A stretch of DNA of 64,000 bases. It comes from Acidobacteriaceae bacterium. GTDB lineage: Bacteria > Acidobacteriota > Terriglobia > Terriglobales > Acidobacteriaceae. The notes under the pieces were generated by a model, which was not told where the DNA came from, ran no database searches, and was given only the letters and a program-made list of their open reading frames with translations. Every line of letters begins with the position of its first letter. Within the stretch, counting starts at the first letter, position 1. The stretch spans positions 124,001 to 188,000 of the forward strand of contig JAOAPN010000013.1 in the NCBI GenBank assembly GCA_025462885.1. Reading direction: 5' to 3'. Positions 7,970-16,438 of this stretch are shown in pieces. The position numbers were made by a program, and so were the translations under genes.

Positions 7970-9474
7970 TGGGCCAATGCCAACTGCCGCAGTTCGCCGA
8001 TCAGATAGACCGATCCGGTCGCCAGAATAAGCCCTCCCGGCGGGGTGACGCGGCGGGCCTGGGCGAGCGCTCCTGCGACGTGGGGTGCTGCATGGGCGGG
8101 AATCCCCAGCGCGTGCGCTGCTGCGAGAAGGTCTTCTACAGACGCTGCGCGGGGGCTATCGATGGGAGCGAAGATGACGTGATCGAATGGGCGCGAAGGC
8201 GAGCCATCGGGAGAAGAGTCGAAGAGCGGCAGGAGAATGCGCGCCATCTCGGTGAGGTTCTTGTCGCGCAGGCAACTGAAGATCAGCGTTCGCGGCCTGT
8301 CTTCGGGCATCTGGGCGATGGCGGAGCGGAGCGTCCAGGCACCGGCGGGGTTGTGGGCTACATCCAGCAGAAGCTGCGGCGTCATTTCTGCAAAGAGTTC
8401 TAGCCGTCCCGGCCAGTTGGTCGCGCGAATCCCAGCTTCAATCGTGGCATTGCCGATATTGTAACCAATACTGTTACCTGAATGGGGTAAGTTGCTACCG
8501 GAAAGGTTACGTAATGCGACTGCGGCCGCGATTGCGAGCGCGATATTGCGCTGCTGATGCTGTCCGTGGAGCGGCGAGTCGACCGTCAGTTGCTCCCCTT
8601 CGACCGTTATTGCATAACGATTCTCCGGCAACATGGCACTCCCATTTGCTGCGGCCATGAAGGCCGGTGTCACTGGCGGGGTGTACTCGGCGGCGCTGAT
8701 GGCGCGGAGGTTCAGTGTAGCGGCCGCCTCGCCGATGGCCTGGTTGGCCTCGGGATGCTGGGGCAGTGTGATGAGTATGCCGTTCTGTCGCAGGATGCCG
8801 GCTTTTTCGCGGGTGATCTCCGCGATGGTGTTACCGAGGTAGTCCATGTGGTCGAGCGCGATGTCGGTGATGATCGAAAGCAGCGGCTCCACGATGTTGG
8901 TGGCGTCGAGGCGTCCGCCGAGGCCGACCTCGAGGATGGCGATATCTACCTTCTGCTCGGCGAAGTAGCAGAAGGCGAGGGCGGTGAGCATCTCGAAGTA
9001 GCTGGGCGCATGGGGGAGAGCGCCCTCTCCGACGAGTCGTTGCGCTGCCTCGTCGACCTGGAAGTACAGGCGGGCGAAAGCCTCGTCGTCGATGGGATGG
9101 AGTGCGCCGGGGCCGGCACTGGCGGGTACGTCGGTGGAAGCGTACTCGGTCGGCTCCAGGGCGATGGTCATCTGGATGCGTTCATTCACGCGCACGAGGT
9201 GCGGTGAGGTGTAGAGCGCGGTCCTGTAACCCGCCACCGCGAGGATGCTGGCAAGCGTGGCCGCCGTTGAGCCTTTGCCGTTTGTTCCGGCAATGAGTAC
9301 CGAGGGAAAGCTATTCTGCGGATCGCCCAGGGCTGCGGCCAGGGTGCGCATGTGAGCGAGATCGAATTTCCGCTGAACCCGTTTCGGCGCGTCCCCCGTC
9401 AATGCATCATAAGGAGGAGGAGCTAATTCAAGCCCGAGAGAGTTCAGGTGATCGACCGCAGAGGCGTAGGACAT
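7966..9474 (-). CDS. folC: Bifunctional dihydrofolate synthase / folylpolyglutamate synthase
   Basis: A 502-residue Mur-ligase-family enzyme that joins glutamate to dihydropteroate and extends folate polyglutamates, using ATP. It shows the P-loop VLIAGTNGKGSTAA at about residues 60-75, the TSPHLVRVNERI folate-family segment, the AILEVGLGGRLDATN Mur-ligase motif and the DVAHNPAG C-terminal motif. The length is somewhat above the 420-450 typical, mainly from loop insertions. It is first in a leftward pair with plsC. Confidence 0.95.
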   Translation of the reverse strand: MSYASAVDHLNSLGLELAPPPYDALTGDAPKRVQRKFDLAHMRTLAAALGDPQNSFPSVLIAGTNGKGSTAATLASILAVAGYRTALYTSPHLVRVNERIQMTIALEPTEYASTDVPASAGPGALHPIDDEAFARLYFQVDEAAQRLVGEGALPHAPSYFEMLTALAFCYFAEQKVDIAILEVGLGGRLDATNIVEPLLSIITDIALDHMDYLGNTIAEITREKAGILRQNGILITLPQHPEANQAIGEAAATLNLRAISAAEYTPPVTPAFMAAANGSAMLPENRYAITVEGEQLTVDSPLHGQHQQRNIALAIAAAVALRNLSGSNLPHSGNSIGYNIGNATIEAGIRATNWPGRLELFAEMTPQLLLDVAHNPAGAWTLRSAIAQMPEDRPRTLIFSCLRDKNLTEMARILLPLFDSSPDGSPSRPFDHVIFAPIDSPRAASVEDLLAAAHALGIPAHAAPHVAGALAQARRVTPPGGLILATGSVYLIGELRQLALAQ

Positions 9475-9722
9475 GCGGGTATTTTACGGCGGCGTAGCCC
9501 GATTTCCCGAATCACGTACCACCTTGGTGGGAGGAGCTATCCCCAAAAGGTGCTACGCGACACACGGAAGTGGGATGGAATCGGCATCCAGCCGGGCTGA
9601 TAGTGAAGATATTGCTGATGGAGATGGCGGGATGCTACCGACGAGACATCAGGCGAAACAAATCCCCAGTAGTGCTTTCCCGCTATCAACCGATAGACAT
9701 ATCAGGGAAAAAGGAGCTAACA

Positions 9723-9857
9723 ATGCACGTTGCCATGGCAGTAGCGTTTGGAATGATTGTGGTAGCCCCGTTCTTTGGTCGTTGGCGCGCAAACGTATGG
9801 CTCAAGGCGAATATGCCTGCTGAGCAGGTATCGAGAAGCGCAGCCGAGATCGCCTAA
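9723..9857 (+). CDS. 44-residue membrane mini-protein (hypothetical)
   Basis: I do not recognise the family. The frame ATG 9723 to TAA 9857 has a strong ribosome binding site (AAGGAG at 9711-9716, six bases before the ATG). The protein has one predicted membrane helix (AMAVAFGMIVVAPFF) followed by a short charged tail. An intrinsic terminator begins 30 bases after the stop. This RBS-ORF-terminator layout argues for a real short transcript. An upstream in-frame ATG at 9570 would give 95 residues but lacks a ribosome binding site and adds poorly structured sequence. Confidence 0.6.
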   Translation: MHVAMAVAFGMIVVAPFFGRWRANVWLKANMPAEQVSRSAAEIA

Positions 9858-9887
9858 GTTTTTTACTGAACCACCACCAAGCATCTT

Positions 9888-9924
9888 TGGACCGTTTGCC
9901 GGGCTGGCGCGGTCCATTTTTTTT
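9888..9924 (+). terminator. Intrinsic terminator after the mini-protein gene
   Basis: TGGACCG pairs with CGGTCCA (9888-9894 and 9910-9916), followed by eight T residues (9917-9924). A textbook Rho-independent terminator on the plus strand. Confidence 0.9.
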
Positions 9925-9960
9925 GCTTGAGGGCGGGTATTGATGAAGGCTTTGAGGACC

Positions 9961-10035
9961 AAGTGCGCCCTAGCTCCGGGCGGGCACCACGGGGCCTTCG
10001 GCAGGACCTTCGTGGTGTATTGGACGCTTCGCGTG
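9961..10035 (+). repeat. REP-like hairpin element, family 1, copy 3 (with insertion)
   Basis: Plus-oriented copy with about 18 extra bases inside the middle hairpin, which lengthens that stem-loop. The first and third hairpins are retained. Confidence 0.8.
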
Positions 10036-10093
10036 GAGACCTACTTCAACTACGGGATAGCCACCCAGCTATCCCGCAGGCCTCAGAGATGGA

Positions 10094-10369
10094 CTAGCGA
10101 GCCAGTCCGGGGAAGCCACCCAGCAGAGCCGCGCCCGAGAAATGTGCCGGTCCGCTCCAGCTTGGAATATTGAAGGCCTGGTCGGGATGCGGTGCGGCAT
10201 CGCTCCCGGTGGCTGCGGCGTGCTGGTCGATCAGTTCCTGCTCAATCTTGCCAAGCATCTGGCTACGCTCCGTCCGCGAAGTGCGCTCCCAGAACAACTG
10301 AAAGCCGTCTCCACATACGGGGCAACGAACATCGGGCGAGGTCTTTGAAGCATTACACAAAACTTGCAT
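10094..10369 (-). CDS. CxxC mini-protein, paralogue 1 (uncharacterised)
   Basis: A 91-residue protein with a single zinc-knuckle-like CPVCG motif at residues 16-20, then the conserved helix FQLFWERTSRTER and a glycine-rich tail FNIPSWSGPAHFSGAALLGG. A close relative lies 300 bases upstream (10660-10980). The two share C-x-VCG-x-GF, (F/Y)WERTS and the FSGAA(L/M)LGG tail. One CxxC pair is half a zinc site, so dimerisation or a partner would be needed if metal is bound. The start ATG at 10369 is preceded by GGAGAAT at good spacing. No function is assigned. Confidence 0.75.
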   Translation of the reverse strand: MQVLCNASKTSPDVRCPVCGDGFQLFWERTSRTERSQMLGKIEQELIDQHAAATGSDAAPHPDQAFNIPSWSGPAHFSGAALLGGFPGLAR

Positions 10370-10596
10370 GCGATTCTCCTGTCGTCTCTACATGGAGACG
10401 GCTTGATTTCCTGCGTTGATTATCCTGCTTTGTGATGAATAGATGCGCATCGCTCGTGCGAAGCTGCCCATATGCACACCAAGAGTGAAAACAATCGAAC
10501 TTACCAACACCTAATGGTCGCAGACTCCAGAGGTCAAATCAATAGCATAAACACCGATTTGGCGTGGAGTTGCCGACAGAAGAGTCCATACGGAAG

Positions 10597-10619
10597 GACC
10601 GGGCCCATCCCGCCCGGTC
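10597..10619. other. Perfect 8-bp hairpin between the paralogue genes
   Basis: GACCGGGC at 10597-10604 pairs with GCCCGGTC at 10612-10619 across a 7-base loop. There is no clear T-run in the minus direction, so its role as terminator of the upstream paralogue is uncertain. Confidence 0.5.
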
Positions 10620-10659
10620 GCTTTGTTACTGGCGCATTATTTTCTTACGGCTTCATTGG

Positions 10660-10980
10660 TTAAGCGTTGCGCTTGATCTCGTGTTCCGGACCCGCGGCAC
10701 GGTGCAGACCGGAGAGCCCTCCCAGCATGGCAGCGCCGGAGAACTGGGGTGATCCCGTCCACTTCGGCACGTTGAAGGGCGAAGGAGGATGCGCGGTAAT
10801 CGACTGATCGTTGGAATGGGCATGCTGTGCGCTGAGTTCGTCGAGGACGATCTGCCGCATCGCGGCGCGCTCTTCCATGGAGGTGCGTTCCCAATAGACG
10901 CGGAAGCCCTGGCCACAGACACTGCACTCGATATCTCTCTGATCGTTGGAGTCCGATTTGCGAAGTAGAACCTGCATCAT
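10660..10980 (-). CDS. CxxC mini-protein, paralogue 2 (uncharacterised)
   Basis: A 106-residue relative of the gene at 10094-10369, in the same orientation. It has CSVCG, FRVYWERTSMEER and FNVPKWTGSPQFSGAAMLGG, plus a slightly longer C-terminus. Two adjacent ATG codons (10980 and 10977) are possible. GGAG lies six bases before the first, while the paralogue's M-Q-V-L start aligns with the second. It is divergent from thrS with about 220 bases between starts. A duplicated, presumably lineage-specific regulator or metal-binding family is possible; no function can be named. Confidence 0.75.
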   Translation of the reverse strand: MMQVLLRKSDSNDQRDIECSVCGQGFRVYWERTSMEERAAMRQIVLDELSAQHAHSNDQSITAHPPSPFNVPKWTGSPQFSGAAMLGGLSGLHRAAGPEHEIKRNA

Positions 10981-11203
10981 GATTTGCTCCTTTGGTTTTC
11001 CGGTTTTCCGGTTCCGGTTTCCGGTCTCTCGAAGAGAGATGTTTTCTGTGAAATACCTTAATACTTTTGTTATCCCATTATGGGACGCACTCGGCTCTCT
11101 CCCTGGTCAAATGTGGCCTTACGGGCTGCAACGAATGTGGCAGTGTGAGTGGTGCGCTGGGTGCAAAGGAAATATGCTTATAGATCACGATAGGAGTTTT
11201 ACG

Positions 11204-13219
11204 TTGATCAGGATTCAGCTTCCCGACGGTTCAGTGCGCGAGGTTCCGCGCGGTACCACGCCCCTCGATATTGCTACCAGCATCTCGCCGCGTCTTGCAG
11301 CGGTTGTGGTTGTCGCGCGTATCCGCCCGCTTAGCGCGCAGGGTATCACTGCCATCTCCGATGAAGCCGCCTCGGAGGCGACGATGTATGGTGCTGCGCA
11401 GACGGGCGAACGGCTCGTCGATCTGAGTGCGCCGTTGACGGAGGATGTCGCGCTGGAGCTGCTGAAAGAGAACGACGAGGCAGCGCTGCGTGTGGTTCGG
11501 CACTCCGCCGCGCATGTGATGGCGACTGCGATCCTCGAACTTTTCCCTGAGACGAAACTCGGCCACGGCCCTGCTACCGATGCCGGCTTCTTCTACGACG
11601 TCTATCGCGAGACTCCTTTCAGCGATGAAGACCTCGCCGCCATCGAGAAGCGCATGGCGGAGGTGGTGGCTCGCGACGAGAAGTTCGTGCGTGAAGAAGA
11701 ACCGCGTGAAAAGGGTCTCAGCGACTATGAGTCGCAGGGCGAGTTTATGAAGGTCCACTTCATCGAGAAGTTCACCCAGCCCGGTGAAGAGATTTCGCTG
11801 TATCGGAATGGCACCTTTACGGATTTCTGCCGTGGACCGCATGTTCCTTCTACTGCTCGGGTCAAAGCCTTCAAGGTCATATCGGTCGCGGGTGCTTACT
11901 GGCTGGGCGATGAGAAGAACCAGCAGCTCCAACGCATTTACGGCACGGCCTTCTTCAATGCGAAGGATCTCGACGCACACTTCAAGCGCCTGGAAGAGAT
12001 AAAAGCTCGCGACCACCGTGTGCTTGGGAAACAACTCGACCTCTACTCCATCCAGGAGGTTGCCGGTTCGGGCCTCATCTTCTGGCATCCCCGGGGCGGG
12101 CTCATCCGCAAGACCATGGAAGACTGGATGCGCAATGAATGTATCCGTCGCGGTTACGAAATGGTTTATACCCCGCACATCATGCGGCGCGAGATGTGGA
12201 AGATCTCCGGCCATGAAGAGAACTACGGCGAAAACATGTATCCCGCGATGGAGCTCGACGACGCCGAGTACCGCTTGAAGCCGATGAACTGCCCGGGGCA
12301 CATACTTATCTATAGGAACTCTCCGAAGAGTTATCGGGATCTGCCGGTGCGGTATGCGGAGTTAGGGAATGTCTATCGGTACGAACGCTCCGGCACTATG
12401 CATGGACTGCTGCGGGTGCGCGGATTTACGCAGGATGACGCGCATATTTTCTGCACTCCTGAGCAGATTGAAGACGAGATTGCGGGCTGCATCGACTTCG
12501 CAGAGTCCGTCCTCAAGACCTTCGGCTTCGAAGAGTTCAAGGTGGAGCTTTCCACGTGGGACCCCGCGGATAAGAAGTTCATCGGCAGTGCGGAGAAGTG
12601 GGATGGCGCCGTCGGCTCGCTCACCAAGGTGCTCGACAGCAAGGGCATTCCGTACAAGACGATCCCGGGCGAAGCGGCCTTCTATGGCCCGAAGATCGAT
12701 ATCAAACTGGTCGACGTGCTGGGCCGCATGTGGCAGCTCTCCACGGTGCAGTTCGACTGGAACCTCCCTGCCCGCTTCGACCTGAGCTACAAGGGCGAGG
12801 ACGGCGAACTCCATCAGCCGGTGATGGTGCACCGCGCGCTGTTCGGCTCGGTGGAGCGCTTCTTTGGCGTGCTGATTGAGCACTACGCGGGTGCCTTCCC
12901 GCTGTGGCTCGCGCCGGTGCAGATCGGCCTCGTGCCCATCTCCGAGAAGCATCTGGAATATGCGGAGAAGGTTAAGGCGCAGCTCGAGGCAGCGGGTCTG
13001 CGCGTGGAGCTCGACGCGCGCAACGAGAAGATGAACGCCAAGATCCGCGAGTTCACGTTACAGAAGGTTCCCTTCGTGCTCATCATGGGCGACAAGGAAG
13101 CTAATACTGAGTCCGTCAGCGTCCGCACGCGGGGTAAAGGCGATGAGGGCAGCGTGACGCTTGGCGACTTTATTGCTCGCGCACAAGGGCTGCTCACTAC
13201 ACGAGCAGTCGGGTTGTAG
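11204..13219 (+). CDS. thrS: Threonyl-tRNA synthetase
   Basis: A 671-residue class-II aminoacyl-tRNA synthetase. It has an N-terminal TGS domain (IRIQLPDGSVREVPRGTTPL) and the editing domain with RHSAAHVMATAI. The catalytic core shows LKPMNCPGH, the YRYERSGTMHGLLRVRGFTQDD motif 2 region, and VMVHRALFGSVERF motif 3. The C-terminal anticodon-binding domain follows. I place the start at TTG 11204 because AGGAG lies seven bases upstream and the product then begins exactly at the TGS domain. The frame runs open back to 10946, but that part has no family match. I saw no T-box leader in the upstream gap. Confidence 0.96.
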   Translation: MIRIQLPDGSVREVPRGTTPLDIATSISPRLAAVVVVARIRPLSAQGITAISDEAASEATMYGAAQTGERLVDLSAPLTEDVALELLKENDEAALRVVRHSAAHVMATAILELFPETKLGHGPATDAGFFYDVYRETPFSDEDLAAIEKRMAEVVARDEKFVREEEPREKGLSDYESQGEFMKVHFIEKFTQPGEEISLYRNGTFTDFCRGPHVPSTARVKAFKVISVAGAYWLGDEKNQQLQRIYGTAFFNAKDLDAHFKRLEEIKARDHRVLGKQLDLYSIQEVAGSGLIFWHPRGGLIRKTMEDWMRNECIRRGYEMVYTPHIMRREMWKISGHEENYGENMYPAMELDDAEYRLKPMNCPGHILIYRNSPKSYRDLPVRYAELGNVYRYERSGTMHGLLRVRGFTQDDAHIFCTPEQIEDEIAGCIDFAESVLKTFGFEEFKVELSTWDPADKKFIGSAEKWDGAVGSLTKVLDSKGIPYKTIPGEAAFYGPKIDIKLVDVLGRMWQLSTVQFDWNLPARFDLSYKGEDGELHQPVMVHRALFGSVERFFGVLIEHYAGAFPLWLAPVQIGLVPISEKHLEYAEKVKAQLEAAGLRVELDARNEKMNAKIREFTLQKVPFVLIMGDKEANTESVSVRTRGKGDEGSVTLGDFIARAQGLLTTRAVGL

Positions 13220-13299
13220 AGATGGCTTTCACGGACGAGATTAGCTTGTTAGAAGTTGTTTCCTAACTGGTTCGCCTGATGCGCCTAATATTCCCGCAA

Positions 13300-13350
13300 G
13301 GGCCAAAGCCCGGATCTTCCTGATCCGTACGGCGCGGCTGAAGCAGCGCC
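13300..13350. repeat. Three tandem small hairpins after thrS
   Basis: GGGC-caaa-GCCC, GGATC-ttcct-GATCC and GGCGC-n10-GCGCC follow one another within 51 bases. This is the pattern of a short dispersed palindromic element or an RNA-stabilising 3' end. No second copy is evident in the window. Confidence 0.5.
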
Positions 13351-13364
13351 CTTTCAAAGCGTAG

Positions 13365-13451
13365 GACATGAAACATGTCTCTAAGCTTTGTGTATGAAAA
13401 ACATACATCAAAATATTTTGTGTATGATTTTGGGCTGCAAATCATACACAA
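13365..13451. promoter_or_regulatory. Three consecutive inverted repeats upstream of the HNH-like gene
   Basis: GACATG-aaa-CATGTC (13365-13379), TGTATG-aaaaa-CATACA (13391-13407), and a perfect 13-base-arm repeat TTGTGTATGATTT / AAATCATACACAA with an 8-base spacer (13418-13451). The second and third share the TGTATG half-site. The position just before an ATG at 13476 suggests operators or a 5'-UTR hairpin. Confidence 0.65.
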
Positions 13452-13475
13452 CGGTTTCTTGAATGTGAGGCTGGA

Positions 13476-13853
13476 ATGGCGACGCTATCCGAAAACGACC
13501 GGCAGAAGGCCATCCAGATCCTTGAGCAGACGCGTGCGCAGATTGAGTCGGCTGCGTTGAGCGATCCGGATCTGCGTTTTCAGTTGCGTCGCTACATCAT
13601 CAAGCGGCTGGAGTTCGATGAGCGCGGCACTCCGACCCAGCGGCGGAAGTTGAAGGACCTCAAACGCAAGTTTCAGCGGGGCCTCTGCTATGAGTGTGCT
13701 GAGCCTCTGCCGGAGAAGGGTGCGGAGTTGCATCGCCTTCTGGCCATTGAGGGATACACCGAAGCCAATACGCGTCTGCTCTGCCGCGCGTGCCACCAGA
13801 GAGCGGAGTTGGCCGCTTCGCAGCCGTCTGTGGTGCCTCCTTTATCGACCTGA
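13476..13853 (+). CDS. Small treble-clef (HNH-like) zinc-binding protein
   Basis: A 125-residue protein with a helical N-terminal half and a C-terminal zinc-binding core: CYEC, then a histidine in GAELHRL, then CRACH. The C-x2-C ... H ... C-x2-CH spacing resembles HNH/treble-clef domains, but a complete nuclease His-Asn-His set is not obvious, so catalysis is unproven. The basic stretch QRRKLKDLKRKFQRG could bind nucleic acid. The start ATG is preceded by GTGAGG five bases away. The upstream inverted repeats suggest dedicated regulation, possibly autoregulation. Confidence 0.65.
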   Translation: MATLSENDRQKAIQILEQTRAQIESAALSDPDLRFQLRRYIIKRLEFDERGTPTQRRKLKDLKRKFQRGLCYECAEPLPEKGAELHRLLAIEGYTEANTRLLCRACHQRAELAASQPSVVPPLST

Positions 13854-13937
13854 TGAAATACAACGTTACGGGTCATGCGAAAAGCGGATTGCTGTGCGAG
13901 ATTAGAGACAGCAGCTTGGGGAGGCTACGCGTTGGGC

Positions 13938-14414
13938 ATGTATACGATCAGCGATACCGTCCATATCGATGCGCCGCTCGACCGCTGCTTTCTGCTCTCT
14001 ACCAGCATCGACCTGGTGGCGCGGACGCTGGAGATGCGGCCTGTCTCGGGTAAGCTGACCGGTCTGGTTGAGGCGGGTGACCAGCTTGTGTGGCGCGGGT
14101 GGAAGTTCGGTCTCCCGCAACTCCACGAGAGCATTATTACCGCCTACGACCGCCCCAATTTCTTCCGGGATGCGCAGGGCCGCGGACGTTTCAAACGCTT
14201 CCAGCATGACCACAGCTTTTCGCGCGTCGGAAATTACACCCTGCTGCATGACAAGATTCGCTTCGTGCTGCCGTTCGGTTTCGCCGGCAGCCTGGTCGCG
14301 AAGTACATCCTTGTCCCGTATATCGCTGGCGTTCTGCAACGGCGCTTTCAGCTTCTGAAACGAGTGGCAGAGAGTGATGAGTGGCAAAAATACCTAGGCA
14401 AGGAATGTGTTTAG
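13938..14414 (+). CDS. SRPBCC-fold (START/polyketide cyclase-like) protein, copy 1
   Basis: A 158-residue SRPBCC protein. The opening strand VHIDAPLDRCFLLST is the family hallmark, and HDHSFSRVGNYTLLHDKIRF fits the later beta strands. Such proteins bind lipids or hydrophobic ligands in a deep cavity. An in-frame TTG at 13932 has a better-spaced ribosome binding site (GGGGAGG at 13918-13924) than the ATG at 13938, so the start could be two codons earlier. A second SRPBCC gene with the same (I/V)xAPx(D/E)RCF opening follows about 190 bases downstream. The pair probably arose by duplication, but the sequences have diverged strongly. Confidence 0.8.
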   Translation: MYTISDTVHIDAPLDRCFLLSTSIDLVARTLEMRPVSGKLTGLVEAGDQLVWRGWKFGLPQLHESIITAYDRPNFFRDAQGRGRFKRFQHDHSFSRVGNYTLLHDKIRFVLPFGFAGSLVAKYILVPYIAGVLQRRFQLLKRVAESDEWQKYLGKECV

Positions 14415-14605
14415 GGAATCTGCCTGAGCCGTCGTAACAAGCGGTGGGAAGCGACGTCAAACGAGATGGGCAGGGTTTTAATAATCTCGGCGATCGCTTC
14501 CGCAACAGAAGCGCGGGGCTTTGCATCCAATCCTGTGTTGATTGCGTAAAAATAACGGGTGGGTCGCAGTACGCTCCTTCAGCACGGATATAGAAGTTGG
14601 GCCTA

Positions 14606-15148
14606 ATGGTAAAGATTCGTTCCACGACATTCGTTCAAGCACCGATGGAGCGCTGCTTCCGCTTGACGCTCAGCACCGAGATTCATCGCGCTGCAACGGG
14701 TGACATCCCACTCAATGGAGTCGTCGCTGGGCTGCTTGGCCCGGGCCGCACTGTCACCTGGAAGACTCCTTACATGCGGATGACGTTTGAGCCTGAGATC
14801 CTCATCGACGCATGGCGGCCGTTTACCTACTACCGCGAGGTGATGGTCAGCGGTCCGCTGCAATCGTGGGAGCATGAGTATCACTTCGCCCCGATGAACG
14901 ATGGAACCCGCATCCGCGATGAGATTCGCTTCACCGCTCCGATGGGACGCATCGGCCGGCTTGCGGAGAGTCTTTTTCTGCGTCGTCGCCTCACCGCGCG
15001 GCTCATCCAGCGGAACGCCTTCATCAAGCTCGCCGCTGAATCGGACGACTGGCATCAGTATCTGGATGGTCAGCCTGAGATCGATCTGCGGGTTTATGAT
15101 GCAGCCATGACGGGAACGGGGCCGCAGGGTAGTGTCTACGCGAGGTAG
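14606..15148 (+). CDS. SRPBCC-fold protein, copy 2
   Basis: A 180-residue relative of the preceding gene: FVQAPMERCFRLTL at the N-terminus, then YREVMVSGPLQSWEHEYHF and GTRIRDEIRFTAPMG, typical of ligand-binding SRPBCC/COQ10-like folds. The ATG at 14606 is chosen. An in-frame TTG at 14597 mirrors the TTG-x-x-ATG arrangement seen in copy 1. Function is unknown; the two copies may handle different hydrophobic ligands. No enzyme gene is nearby to suggest one. Confidence 0.8.
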   Translation: MVKIRSTTFVQAPMERCFRLTLSTEIHRAATGDIPLNGVVAGLLGPGRTVTWKTPYMRMTFEPEILIDAWRPFTYYREVMVSGPLQSWEHEYHFAPMNDGTRIRDEIRFTAPMGRIGRLAESLFLRRRLTARLIQRNAFIKLAAESDDWHQYLDGQPEIDLRVYDAAMTGTGPQGSVYAR

Positions 15149-15282
15149 AGAGTACTATGGGTCGGGCTTTCAGCCCTTTGACCTCAAGCAATCTCTCGGA
15201 ACCTGGAGCTTTGCCCCAGGCTGGTATGGAACGGACCTTCGCCCTCGGCGACGAGCGACTTTATAGCATCGAACAATTTGCT

Positions 15283-15678
15283 CTAGTGTCTGGAGAATGC
15301 TGTCGATGGCGTTAGGTCTGAGCTTGTTTCGCTTTCCTTGAGGTCCATGCGTTCGATGAGACGGTTGGCGATGGTGTAAACGTGCCACACCTCACTCTCA
15401 GAGAGGACCTCGCCACCGAGACTTTTCACGAGCTGATGAACCTTGACGGCGGTCCTTCCGTCTTCCTGATCGATCATTTCGAGAGGTTCAACGTAAGGAT
15501 CGAACTCCTGCCATTGGCGGGTCCAGTAAGCCCGTATCTCTTCTTTCCCAATGACACGCCCACCTTCCGATGCCTTGGGCCAGCTCACGTTCTCACTCAT
15601 GAGCGCCAGAGCTCTGTCGATATCTCGAAGATTGAAAGCAGAGTAGGCTTCAGCTATCAGTGTCTGTGTATTCGCCAT
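15283..15678 (-). CDS. SnoaL/NTF2-like small protein
   Basis: A 131-residue cone-shaped NTF2-like domain: LIAEAYSAFNLRDIDRALALMSENVSW, GRVIGKEEIRAYWTRQWQ and the strand EVLSESEVWHVYTI. Members are ligand-binding proteins or small isomerases/hydrolases, and the substrate cannot be inferred. The ATG at 15678 has GGAGG four bases upstream. The longer frame to 15747 adds a hydrophobic stretch without a comparable ribosome binding site. Confidence 0.8.
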   Translation of the reverse strand: MANTQTLIAEAYSAFNLRDIDRALALMSENVSWPKASEGGRVIGKEEIRAYWTRQWQEFDPYVEPLEMIDQEDGRTAVKVHQLVKSLGGEVLSESEVWHVYTIANRLIERMDLKESETSSDLTPSTAFSRH

Positions 15679-15815
15679 AAGTCCTCCGGAAAGCATTATG
15701 CGTACTTTGCACATAAAGACACAAATGCTCTTGAGAGTCGCTAACACGGGGTGCGGAACAACTCCCCAAGAGCGTTAGCGGGATCTATGTGTGCACAACG
15801 TTATCGGGTGAGCTG

Positions 15816-16412
15816 TTAGCGGCGGCGGAACGAGCTTCGTATTGCATCCGCTCGGCCTGTGCGTGATCCGGTGGCGGCGTATGCGACTTCGGCTGCGCCC
15901 TGGCCTTCCGGGTAGAGGACGACGAATCGTCGTGGGCCGTCTCCGCTTGAAGCTGTAGGGAGTCCCGATTCACTCAGCACCAGGTGCAAGAGGCGCCGTT
16001 CTCGCGAGGTCATCGGAGGAAAGGAAAAGGGTCGGTTCGACTCGCGCACCGTTGCGATGGCTTTGGTCGCGGAGACGCGCAGATCGCGATCGCGGTTTGC
16101 CTTGAACGAGTCCGCGTCGAAGGAGATACGGTCATGCTCTTCCGGCTCCAGCCCCAGCACTTTGGCTGTGACATGCTCGAAGGCGTTCAGCAGCTCGCCG
16201 TTCCGCTCCGTCAGCATCGGCATATCCGGTCCGGCGAGTTCGACCCGCAATGCAGGCTCTTTGAAAGCAGCCTGCTCGGATGCGCCAGCCGTAACGCCAG
16301 GGACAAAATCTCCCTGGACCGTAAACGTGAGTTCCAGGCCCGACCTGCCAATTACCGTATGGAGAAATCCCTTAACCGTTTCAGCTGCACTCTGCGACGT
16401 GTCACGTTTCAC
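15816..16412 (-). CDS. khpB: RNA-binding protein KhpB (Jag), KH-R3H type
   Basis: A 198-residue protein directly after yidC, in the place Jag/KhpB occupies in many bacteria. A KH-like domain comes first, then the R3H-like segment ATVRESNRPFSFPPMTSRERRLLHL near the C-terminus. It lacks the separate N-terminal Jag_N domain found in Firmicutes. The likely start is GTG 16412, with GAGGA a few bases upstream. The frame continues back through yidC sequence, which is not part of the protein. KhpB binds many RNAs with KhpA and affects cell division and envelope in other bacteria. Confidence 0.82.
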   Translation of the reverse strand: MKRDTSQSAAETVKGFLHTVIGRSGLELTFTVQGDFVPGVTAGASEQAAFKEPALRVELAGPDMPMLTERNGELLNAFEHVTAKVLGLEPEEHDRISFDADSFKANRDRDLRVSATKAIATVRESNRPFSFPPMTSRERRLLHLVLSESGLPTASSGDGPRRFVVLYPEGQGAAEVAYAATGSRTGRADAIRSSFRRR

Positions 16413-16438
16413 GAATTCCTCTGGCGGGCGAGACGGGT

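Noticed and set aside
10981-11203. T-box or other riboswitch upstream of thrS
   Set aside because: No T-box consensus (TGGNACCGCG-like) or specifier hairpin seen; a terminator is also lacking.
11231-12301. 356-codon minus-strand open frame opposite thrS
   Set aside because: Antisense shadow; thrS motifs are clear on the plus strand.
12541-12560. parS-like string in thrS (TTTCCACGTGGGA)
   Set aside because: Only the central CCACGTGG matches; flanks do not, and it is inside a conserved coding region.
15720-15785. Inverted repeat GCTAAC ... GTTAGC near the khpB 3' end
   Set aside because: The loop is long and there is no T-run; not called as a terminator.
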